Origin: DATLFA01 sp039934635
Lineage (GTDB): Bacteria; Actinomycetota; Acidimicrobiia; Acidimicrobiales; WLNW01
Reading direction: 5' to 3'
Assembly (NCBI GenBank): GCA_039934635.1
Contig: JBDTLT010000131.1
Coordinates: 1-14,544, forward strand
Length of the DNA: 14,544 nucleotides
The translations under genes were made by a program, and so were the position numbers. The notes beneath the pieces are model-generated. The model did no database searches. It was given only the letters and a program-made list of their open reading frames with translations, and was not told where the DNA came from. How positions within the stretch are numbered: the stretch's first letter is position 1; every line of letters starts with the position of its first letter. Of this stretch, positions 1-5,312 are shown piece after piece.

Positions 1-44
1 CCCAGCAACAACTCGGTACCAACCGCGACGACTTCGCAGCGCAT
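1..44 (-). CDS. cinA: CinA family protein, N-terminal fragment cut by the window edge
   Basis: Only the first 14 complete codons and two bases are in the window; they read MRCEVVAVGTELLLG. This matches the opening beta strand and the conserved GTELLLG turn of the CinA/MoCF-like domain. CinA proteins combine a molybdopterin-binding-like domain with, in most bacteria, a nicotinamide-nucleotide amidase domain that recycles NMN. In actinobacteria the gene commonly follows pgsA and precedes recA, which fits its place here 19 bp after the pgsA stop. The ATG start is supported by AGGGAG at 57-52 on the minus strand, seven bases upstream. It is probably the last visible member of a rimO-pgsA-cinA operon. 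The amidase domain cannot be assessed. The identification rests on a short but diagnostic peptide plus context. Confidence 0.82.
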   Translation of the reverse strand, partial: MRCEVVAVGTELLL

Positions 45-51
45 GACGAAT

Positions 52-57
52 CTCCCT
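52..57 (-). promoter_or_regulatory. Shine-Dalgarno of cinA
   Basis: AGGGAG on the minus strand lies seven bases before the cinA ATG, inside the 19-bp pgsA-cinA gap. It decides the cinA start and shows SD-led initiation inside the operon. Confidence 0.7.
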
Positions 58-63
58 ATTGGC

Positions 64-654
64 TCAGTGAAGCGAACCGCTCGTCGTGGTTGCGTTGCCG
101 CCGTCGCGCACGTATTGCCAACCGGACCACAACGTCAGCGCGACGGCGATCCAGAGTGCAACGACGCTGGGAGTCTGAGTGTCCTCGAGCAAGGGGATCA
201 CGGCGACCAACAGTGCGATCCCCTGCACCAGCGTCTTGTGCTTGGCGGACCGGCGCGCCGGGATGGCCATGCCGCTGCGAGCAAAGTGCGCCCGCATCGC
301 GGTGATGGCCACTTCGCGCGCGGTGACGATGGCGACCGGCAGCCACCAGTAACGATCGACCATGACGAGGCACACCATCGCACCGATGACGACGACCTTG
401 TCGGCCAACGGGTCGAGGAACGCGCCCGAGCGGGTCGTGCCGTGACGGCGCGCCAACTGGCCGTCGTAGTGGTCGGTCAGCGCCAACAAGACCCCGAGCG
501 TGAAGACGGGCCACGACGCGCCACGGGTGTCCTCGGCGGCGAAGATCAACACGAACAAGACCGGTGAGAGCAGGATGCGAGCCAGCGTCAACGCGTTGGC
601 CGGTGTGAGCCGGGCGCTGGCGTTGAATCGCGTGGCCGTGCGGATGTCGGTCAC
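64..654 (-). CDS. pgsA: CDP-diacylglycerol--glycerol-3-phosphate 3-phosphatidyltransferase
   Basis: A 196-residue integral membrane enzyme of the CDP-alcohol phosphatidyltransferase family. It transfers phosphatidyl from CDP-diacylglycerol to glycerol-3-phosphate, the committed step to phosphatidylglycerol and cardiolipin. The family signature is visible as D61-x2-D64-G65-x2-A68-R69, then G77-x3-D81-x3-D85, with all four metal-binding aspartates present. The spacer between AR and G is seven residues, where the classical pattern from E. coli and Bacillus has eight. Hydrophobic stretches fall near residues 20-40, 48-61, 86-100, 104-120, 141-155 and 163-180, about the number usual for the family. 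The start is GTG, whose GTGA overlaps the rimO stop by four bases, implying translational coupling. The assignment to PgsA rather than a phosphatidylinositol-phosphate synthase rests on the TRSGAFLDPLADK stretch and on the neighbours rimO and cinA. Confidence 0.9.
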   Translation of the reverse strand: MTDIRTATRFNASARLTPANALTLARILLSPVLFVLIFAAEDTRGASWPVFTLGVLLALTDHYDGQLARRHGTTRSGAFLDPLADKVVVIGAMVCLVMVDRYWWLPVAIVTAREVAITAMRAHFARSGMAIPARRSAKHKTLVQGIALLVAVIPLLEDTQTPSVVALWIAVALTLWSGWQYVRDGGNATTTSGSLH

Positions 655-1898
655 GGCGCGACCTCGAGAGGTTGCGCATCGAGGTCGGGGCCGGTGGCAG
701 CGACGATCTTCACGGTGTGGAACGTACCTGGTTGCAACGCCGCGGGCACGTTGATCACCCCATCGATTTCGGGCGCCTCGCGGTGGCTGCGGGCAACTCC
801 GTCGCTGTCGACCAGCACGGTCGTCGTCGTACCGATCAACGCGTCACGTGCGCCGGCGGTGATGGCGTCCTGGCGCTCACCGAGCTCGCGCAGCCGATCA
901 CGGACGAGCGACTTGTCGACCGCTCCGTCGAGGCCTTCGGCGTAGGTGCCCTGCTCCGGAGAATAGGCGAAGAAGCCGCACCATTCGAGCTGCGCCTCGT
1001 CGAGGAAACGCAGCAGCTGGTCGTGGTCGTCTTCGGTCTCGCCGGGATAGCCGACGATGAAATTCGTGCGGAACACGGCGCTCGGTTCGCGGCGGCGGAT
1101 GTCGTCGATGCGGCGCAAGAACCGTTGCCCATCGCCCCAGCGGCGCATACGGCGCAGCAACGGCGCCGACACGTGCTGCAGCGAGAGGTCGAAGTAGGGC
1201 ACACCCGTCGCGCAGATGGTGTCGATCAGCTTGTCGTTGAGCTCGGACGGATAGAGATACAGCAGCCGGACCCAGTCGACGCGGGCGGCGACCGCTTCGA
1301 CCAACGGCACGATCGACTTCTCGCCGACGCCTTGATCGCGCCCGTAGGACGCGAGATCTTGCGCGACGAGCACGACCTCGCGCACATCGAGTTGGTCGAC
1401 CTCGTCGAGGATCGCTTCGAGCGGGCGCGATCGCTGCTTGCCGCGGAACGTAGGGATTGCGCAGAAGCCACAGGCGCGATCGCAGCCCTCGGCAATCTTC
1501 ACGTAGGCCCATGGGCGAGCGGATCGGGGCCGCGGCAGGTTCAACAGGTCGAACGAGTTGCGCCGCGGTCCACGGCCGAGCACGACCGGCACCCCGAAAC
1601 CGCGCACGGACACTTCGGGCAGGGCCGCGGCGAGCTCGTCACCGTGGCGCTCCGCGAGGCAGCCGGTCACGACGACCTCGGCACCCTCTTGGCGGCGCCC
1701 GCTGAGCGCGAGTACGACGTCGATCGATTCCTGCCGGGCCTCCTCGATGAAGGCACACGTGTTGACGACGACGAGATCAGCGGTCTCCGGTGCCGAGGCC
1801 GGTTGCATGCCGTCGGCCAGCAATGTGCCGACCAGCTTGTCGGAGTCGACCTGATTCTTGGGGCAGCCGAGGGTTTCGATCCAAAAACGCTGGGCCAC
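651..1898 (-). CDS. rimO: Ribosomal protein uS12 methylthiotransferase RimO (radical SAM)
   Basis: A 415-residue radical SAM methylthiotransferase. Enzymes of this type add a methylthio group to an aspartate of ribosomal protein uS12. The N-terminal MTTase domain carries three cluster cysteines, C12 (ETLGCPKNQVDSD), C48 (NTCAF) and C80 (VTGCLAER). The radical SAM core has C139-x3-C143-x2-C146 (EGCDRACGFCAIP). A TRAM domain occupies roughly residues 350-415. GCPKNQVDSD near the N-terminus favours RimO over MiaB. It is slightly shorter than E. coli RimO (441 residues), with no missing motif. The GTG at 1898 is the only usable start, because an in-frame TAG lies four codons upstream. That TAG belongs to a -10-like TAGCCT six bases before the GTG, and no Shine-Dalgarno is seen, so a leaderless mRNA is likely. 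The gene ends in a 4-base overlap with pgsA. Confidence 0.93.
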   Translation of the reverse strand: MAQRFWIETLGCPKNQVDSDKLVGTLLADGMQPASAPETADLVVVNTCAFIEEARQESIDVVLALSGRRQEGAEVVVTGCLAERHGDELAAALPEVSVRGFGVPVVLGRGPRRNSFDLLNLPRPRSARPWAYVKIAEGCDRACGFCAIPTFRGKQRSRPLEAILDEVDQLDVREVVLVAQDLASYGRDQGVGEKSIVPLVEAVAARVDWVRLLYLYPSELNDKLIDTICATGVPYFDLSLQHVSAPLLRRMRRWGDGQRFLRRIDDIRRREPSAVFRTNFIVGYPGETEDDHDQLLRFLDEAQLEWCGFFAYSPEQGTYAEGLDGAVDKSLVRDRLRELGERQDAITAGARDALIGTTTTVLVDSDGVARSHREAPEIDGVINVPAALQPGTFHTVKIVAATGPDLDAQPLEVAP

Positions 1899-1904
1899 CC
1901 GGTA

Positions 1905-1910
1905 AGGCTA
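1905..1910 (-). promoter_or_regulatory. Candidate -10 element of rimO (leaderless)
   Basis: TAGCCT on the minus strand, followed by exactly six bases and the GTG of rimO. It fits TAnnnT with transcription starting at the first base of the start codon. No convincing -35 is visible. The same arrangement occurs before three other genes in the window. Confidence 0.5.
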
Positions 1911-1935
1911 CCCGCCATGGGTCGGCGATGAATGC

Positions 1936-1964
1936 CCCCGACCCTTCGGGGTCAGCGAGGGTCG
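1936..1964 (-). terminator. GC-rich hairpin with competing stems at the stop of the small membrane protein gene
   Basis: Three mutually exclusive perfect stems can be drawn. CCCCGA (1936-1941) pairs with TCGGGG (1946-1951). GACCC (1940-1944) pairs with GGGTC (1949-1953) around TTCG. CGACCCT (1939-1945) pairs with AGGGTCG (1958-1964). The segment spans the TGA stop at 1952-1954 and lies about 37 bp before the rimO start. There is no T tract, so it would be a GC-hairpin terminator or attenuator at best. It precedes the candidate rimO promoter, as expected if rimO starts a new transcript. Confidence 0.45.
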
Positions 1965-2203
1965 CGCTTGCCCGCGAGCCGGTGGCGCACGGCAACCCAC
2001 TGGATCACGGCGATTACTGCGTACGCGCCGATCAGCAACAGCAGCACCCACCACTTGCGGGCCAACAGCATCACGATCGTTCCGATGACCAGCACACCAA
2101 CGAGGCCGAAGAACAGCAGCCGCGTCAATGCCTGCAAGTCGGCGATCGAGTCGAGCCCGCGATCGACCGGAGCCGATGACGGAGGCTCCTCGTTCGGTTC
2201 CAT
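1952..2203 (-). CDS. Small two-helix membrane protein of unknown function
   Basis: An 83-residue protein I do not recognise. Residues 1-25 are acidic and proline-rich and probably cytoplasmic. Two hydrophobic helices follow at about 28-47 and 51-71, separated by a short ARKWW turn. A basic tail (RHRLAGKRDPR) closes the protein, so both termini are predicted to be cytoplasmic. No enzyme motif is seen. It lies 38 bp after the ABC ATPase gene and is co-directional with rimO. The ATG has no Shine-Dalgarno, but TAGCGT lies exactly six bases upstream, suggesting its own leaderless transcript rather than dependence on the ABC operon. Composition and codon use resemble the neighbours, and the internal structure reads as a real membrane protein, which argues against a chance ORF. 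Confidence 0.7.
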   Translation of the reverse strand: MEPNEEPPSSAPVDRGLDSIADLQALTRLLFFGLVGVLVIGTIVMLLARKWWVLLLLIGAYAVIAVIQWVAVRHRLAGKRDPR

Positions 2204-2209
2204 GCCCGA

Positions 2210-2215
2210 ACGCTA
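2210..2215 (-). promoter_or_regulatory. Candidate -10 element of the small membrane protein gene (leaderless)
   Basis: TAGCGT on the minus strand, then six bases (TCGGGC), then the ATG at 2203. The geometry is identical to the rimO, Nudix and dapB elements. It sits in the 38-bp gap after the ABC ATPase stop. Confidence 0.45.
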
Positions 2216-2241
2216 CCGCGCCGGTCCTCAGGCGCTGGCGC

Positions 2242-3081
2242 TCACGACTCGACGAGCAGGAGGTAGCCGTCCTCGACAGTGGGTTCGTCGATATCGGCGC
2301 CGGGCGGCGGGTCGCCGATGCAGCGGTATCCGCCGTTGGGCAAGCGCCACCACGCCCGCTCGTTGCCCGTCGTGGTGCTGGCGCGCCACGTGCGGCCACG
2401 CGCCAATGCCGCGAGTTGCGCCGGGGTGCCACTGAATCGCAGTTCGCCACCGTCGAGCACGAACACCACATCGCTGCACACCGCGGCGTCGTCGGTCTGG
2501 TGTGTCGACACCACGATCGTCGAGCACCGCGCGAGTTCGCTCAACAACGTGCGCAGTTCGAGGCGCTGTGCCGGGTCGAATCCCGTCGATGGCTCGTCGA
2601 GCACGATGAGTGGCGGCGAGGCGAAGATCGCCTGCGCGAGACCGAGACGTTGGCGCATCCCGCCGCTGAGCGTGCCCACGCGATCGCCCGCGCGCGCCGA
2701 CAGCCCGACACGGTCGAGCGCGAGCCACACCTCGCGCCGGCGCGCTCGCGGATCGCGCCACCCCTTGAGCACCGACAGGTAGTCGACGACATCGAATGCG
2801 GTGGCCCGCGGAGAGAACGCGATGTCCTGCGGTAGATAACCGAGGCGGCGGCGGATCTCGACACGCTGGTGCCGGTCGGTCGCATCGAGACCGTCGACTG
2901 TGATGCTGCCGCCATCGAGCGCCTGCACGGTCGCCAGCGCGCGCAACAGCGACGTCTTGCCCGCGCCGTTCGGGCCGAGGATCGTCGTCACGCCCCGCGA
3001 CGCACTGAGGCTCACGCCTGCGAGCGCCGAGCGCGATCCGAACTTCTTGTGCGCGTCGAGCACCATCACCGACGCGCTCAC
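2242..3081 (-). CDS. ABC transporter ATP-binding protein
   Basis: A 279-residue ABC ATPase with every catalytic motif intact: Walker A GPNGAGKT at 36-43, Q-loop Q85, signature LSGGMRQR at 138-145, Walker B LIVLDEP at 158-164 and H-loop H194. It should power the permease encoded immediately upstream, energising a cytoplasmic-membrane transporter of the ABC-2/exporter type. A C-terminal extension of about 60 residues after the core ends in PTVEDGYLLLVES, recalling the regulatory tails of other exporter ATPases. I place the start at the GTG at 3081, whose GTGA overlaps the permease stop by four bases. The frame stays open far upstream to 3837, but that stretch is a shadow of the permease gene and shows no domain. 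An ATG five codons downstream is the alternative start. The substrate is unknown. Confidence 0.88.
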   Translation of the reverse strand: MSASVMVLDAHKKFGSRSALAGVSLSASRGVTTILGPNGAGKTSLLRALATVQALDGGSITVDGLDATDRHQRVEIRRRLGYLPQDIAFSPRATAFDVVDYLSVLKGWRDPRARRREVWLALDRVGLSARAGDRVGTLSGGMRQRLGLAQAIFASPPLIVLDEPSTGFDPAQRLELRTLLSELARCSTIVVSTHQTDDAAVCSDVVFVLDGGELRFSGTPAQLAALARGRTWRASTTTGNERAWWRLPNGGYRCIGDPPPGADIDEPTVEDGYLLLVES

Positions 3082-3797
3082 GGCAGCACCAGCCGATCGA
3101 ACGTCTCGCGTCGCACCGACACGACCACCGCCGCGCCAACTGCGAGAGTCGCCAACGCGAGCTGTCCCCACTGACGGAACACGACGAGTTCGTCGGTGAC
3201 ATTGCGATTGACGACGCTGAGCGGCACGAGCCAGAACACCGCCACGAGCACTGCGGCCCGCCTCGGGGCCACGTAGGTCGACAGCGCGAGGCACACCGCC
3301 GGCAGCGCGAGCGATGGCACGAGCCACGAGATCGACATCCACGTCTTGTCCCGCAACAACAGCGTTGCGATGCCCGCCGCGCCCATCGAGCACGCGACCA
3401 CGGCCGTCGATCGCAACAGCACCAGGCGCAACCCGCTCATCGGGGTCGCGAGGGTCACCTCGTGTGCAGGGTCCGAGCCGGGGCCGTACGCCAACGTGAC
3501 CCCGACGACGGGCACCATCGGCGCGAGCGCCAGCAGCATCAGCAGGCTGGCACCGGGTTTCGACGTGTCGGCCGCGCCCAGCCCGAACAACAACGCCACG
3601 CCGGTGGCGACGAACCACGCGCGCCGCAGCGCCGGCGTCGCGACCAACGTCCGAGCGATGGGCTCGGGCATCCGCACCGCCAACAACGCGCGCTCGATCC
3701 TGCTGCGTGCCGGCGCGTCGAGTTCGGCCACGATCGCGCGCCAGTTGGCGTCGAGTCGTTGCGGAGTCACCGTCGCCCACCCGGATGTCGCGTTCAT
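3078..3797 (-). CDS. ABC-2-type transporter permease, putative
   Basis: A 239-residue membrane protein. The first ~58 residues are polar and rich in R, A and E, and probably cytoplasmic. Six hydrophobic helices follow at about 59-77, 84-105, 129-148, 154-175, 180-197 and 211-228. The loop YGPGSDPAHEVTLATPMSGLR between helices 2 and 3 is strongly polar. Six helices plus the partner ATPase in a 4-base overlap make it the transmembrane half of an ABC exporter; it lacks a strong sequence signature of its own. It sits where an anti-sigma factor would usually follow an ECF sigma gene. However, its N-terminal region contains neither Cys nor His, so no HxxxCxxC zinc finger is present. The ATG at 3797 is chosen over the longer open frame because AGGAGAGGG precedes it and no domain lies upstream. 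Confidence 0.75.
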   Translation of the reverse strand: MNATSGWATVTPQRLDANWRAIVAELDAPARSRIERALLAVRMPEPIARTLVATPALRRAWFVATGVALLFGLGAADTSKPGASLLMLLALAPMVPVVGVTLAYGPGSDPAHEVTLATPMSGLRLVLLRSTAVVACSMGAAGIATLLLRDKTWMSISWLVPSLALPAVCLALSTYVAPRRAAVLVAVFWLVPLSVVNRNVTDELVVFRQWGQLALATLAVGAAVVVSVRRETFDRLVLP

Positions 3798-3801
3798 AGC
3801 G

Positions 3802-3810
3802 CCCTCTCCT
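3802..3810 (-). promoter_or_regulatory. Strong Shine-Dalgarno of the permease, overlapping the sigma factor stop
   Basis: AGGAGAGGG on the minus strand. The stop codon TAG of the ECF sigma gene (3811-3809) supplies its first two bases. This fixes the permease start at 3797 and implies coupled translation. Confidence 0.8.
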
Positions 3811-4345
3811 ATGCCAAGCCGGCGCGCAGTTGCGCACGGGCCCGCATCAGTCGTGTCTTCACCGTTCCCTGCGGCACACCCAGGAGGCGGGCCGCTTCTT
3901 TCGTGGTCAATCCGTCGATCGCCGTTGCGAGCAACACCGCCTGCAGATCGGGTTCGAGGCGGGCCAGTGCGGGGCCGACCGCACCGAACGCGCCCGATCC
4001 CAAGAGCTCTTCCTCGAACGACACCGCATCGGTCACCGAGGTCTGCGCCAACTCGGGTGCGATCGGCGTGGGTCGCCGCGCGCGCAGCTGATCGATCAAC
4101 TTGCGGATGGCGATGCCCCACAGCCACGCGCCGACATCGCCTCGGCCCGAATAGCGCTTCGCCCCGCGCCACGCCGCGAGGAACGTGTCCTGCACCGCGG
4201 TGTCGACGAGTTCTCGGTCCGCGCAGCGATGCTGCAACCGCGCCGTGATCCATGGGCTGTGGCGGCGGTAGAGCGCCTCGAGCGCGGCGCGGTCACCCGA
4301 CGCGATCTGCGCCAGTAGCGCTTGGTCAGCGGCGCCGTAGTCCAC
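3809..4345 (-). CDS. RNA polymerase sigma factor, ECF/sigma-70 family
   Basis: A 178-residue protein with the two-domain build of group 4 (ECF) sigma factors. Sigma region 2 occupies about residues 8-90, including the VDTAVQDTFLAAWRG segment (region 2.2) and AWLWGIAIRKLIDQLRARR (region 2.4, -10 recognition). After an acidic linker (residues 100-122), region 4 occupies about 124-175 with the helix-turn-helix LTTKEAARLLGVPQGTVKTR, which contacts the -35. There is no sigma region 1.1 or 3, and no C-terminal SnoaL-like extension. The gene starts at GTG 4345, just after an in-frame stop, with no clear Shine-Dalgarno or TAnnnT element. It lies 27 bp after the sterol desaturase stop and 11 bp before the permease. 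No conventional anti-sigma gene is adjacent. I infer that it controls the local operon. Confidence 0.9.
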   Translation of the reverse strand: MDYGAADQALLAQIASGDRAALEALYRRHSPWITARLQHRCADRELVDTAVQDTFLAAWRGAKRYSGRGDVGAWLWGIAIRKLIDQLRARRPTPIAPELAQTSVTDAVSFEEELLGSGAFGAVGPALARLEPDLQAVLLATAIDGLTTKEAARLLGVPQGTVKTRLMRARAQLRAGLA

Positions 4346-4372
4346 GGATCACCATCGGTTGCATTGTGGCCT

Positions 4373-5248
4373 TCAAAAGGGCACGGGGAGGCCGTCGAAG
4401 GATCCGCGGCGCCTCGTCGGCACCGTGGAGCGCTTGCGGAACGGGTCCTTGAGCTGTGCCCACCATCCGTGGGGCACGTGGTCCCACACGCCGTAGCGTT
4501 CGGGGCGGGCGTCGCCCGGCATGTGGTACGTGCCGAAAGCGATGTCGAAGACCGGCAGGAACGCTGCGTAGTTCGCATCGCGCGCATCGTCGCCGAGGCT
4601 GTGGTGCCAGTGATGGAACTCGGTTGTCGCCACGACGCGACCGAGGGGCCGCAGGCGCCACCGCACGTTCGCATGCAGCAGGACCGCGACGACGCCCTGT
4701 ACCGCGGCGAACGCACCGAACTGCACTGGTCGCACACCGAGTACGAATGCGGGCACGACCGCGATGCCGACACCGATGGCGCGATCGAACGGGTGCACCC
4801 GCGCGCCGGCGATCCAGTCGAGGCGCGTGGACGAGTGGTGGATCTTGTGAAAGCGCCAGAACAACGGCACACGGTGCAATAGGCGATGCGCCCAATACAC
4901 CGCCAGCTCGATCCAGAACAGGGTCCAGGTCGCTTGGGCAACGAGCGGCCATCGCGCGACCACGACGTCGAGACGAGGCAACGGCCGCGTGACGATGAAC
5001 CCAACGATCACCGGGAGCACCGATGCGGCAGTTGCCAGCGCAGAGGTCAACAGCAGATGCACGACATCGGTGCGAAGGCCGGGGCGGCGCACCGGTTGAT
5101 CATGGCGGCGGAAGGTCCGCTCGAGCGGCGTCAGCAGCGCGAAGCCGAAGAGCACCGCCCCCGCGGGCTTGTAACCGATGCGGGCGGCGATGAACAGCGC
5201 GATCGCGAAGACGCCCGTGACGAACCAACGACGGAACGATGTTGCCAT
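4373..5248 (-). CDS. Fatty acid hydroxylase / sterol desaturase family membrane protein
   Basis: A 291-residue membrane-embedded di-iron oxygenase. The histidine clusters that bind the two irons are all present: H121-x3-H125 (HRLLH), H134-x2-H137-H138 (HKIHH) and H212-H213-x-H215-H216 (HHWHH), with additional H152 and H192. Hydrophobic helices lie near 8-24, 30-41, 62-88, 103-120, 157-172 and 178-193. The family hydroxylates or desaturates sterols, carotenoids, fatty acyl chains or alkylglycerols; the substrate cannot be told from sequence. The ATG at 5248 has AAGGAC five bases upstream. A perfect 8-bp inverted repeat stands directly upstream of that Shine-Dalgarno and may be an operator. The gene lies 64 bp after ftsK and 27 bp before the sigma factor gene, so co-transcription with the sigma-ABC genes is plausible. 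Sequence composition matches the surroundings. Confidence 0.88.
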   Translation of the reverse strand: MATSFRRWFVTGVFAIALFIAARIGYKPAGAVLFGFALLTPLERTFRRHDQPVRRPGLRTDVVHLLLTSALATAASVLPVIVGFIVTRPLPRLDVVVARWPLVAQATWTLFWIELAVYWAHRLLHRVPLFWRFHKIHHSSTRLDWIAGARVHPFDRAIGVGIAVVPAFVLGVRPVQFGAFAAVQGVVAVLLHANVRWRLRPLGRVVATTEFHHWHHSLGDDARDANYAAFLPVFDIAFGTYHMPGDARPERYGVWDHVPHGWWAQLKDPFRKRSTVPTRRRGSFDGLPVPF

Positions 5249-5260
5249 AGCGAGTCCTTG

Positions 5261-5283
5261 CGACAGAGTGTGACTCTCTGTCG
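5261..5283 (-). promoter_or_regulatory. Operator-like inverted repeat upstream of the sterol desaturase gene
   Basis: CGACAGAG (5261-5268) and CTCTGTCG (5276-5283) are perfect 8-bp arms around a 7-base centre. A nested AGAGT-GTG-ACTCT symmetry lies at 5265-5277. The repeat is one base from the desaturase Shine-Dalgarno and about 30 bp past the ftsK stop. There is no T tract on either side, and the symmetry and spacing look like a dimeric repressor site of TetR type. A terminator hairpin for ftsK is the alternative. No regulator gene is adjacent. Confidence 0.5.
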
Positions 5284-5312
5284 GGTGCGGACCCGCGATC
5301 GGTTCATTTGCG

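Noticed and set aside
672..1931. 419-codon open frame on the plus strand opposite rimO
   Set aside because: Antisense to RimO, which has all its cluster cysteines. The composition is that of a shadow frame.
2242..3837. A 531-residue version of the ABC ATPase, suggesting a fusion
   Set aside because: The extra 252 residues are the permease gene read in another frame, Arg/Ala-rich and without a domain. The GTGA overlap gives a natural start at 3081.
3078..4253. A 391-residue version of the permease
   Set aside because: The extension runs through the sigma factor gene in another frame. A strong Shine-Dalgarno marks the start at 3797.
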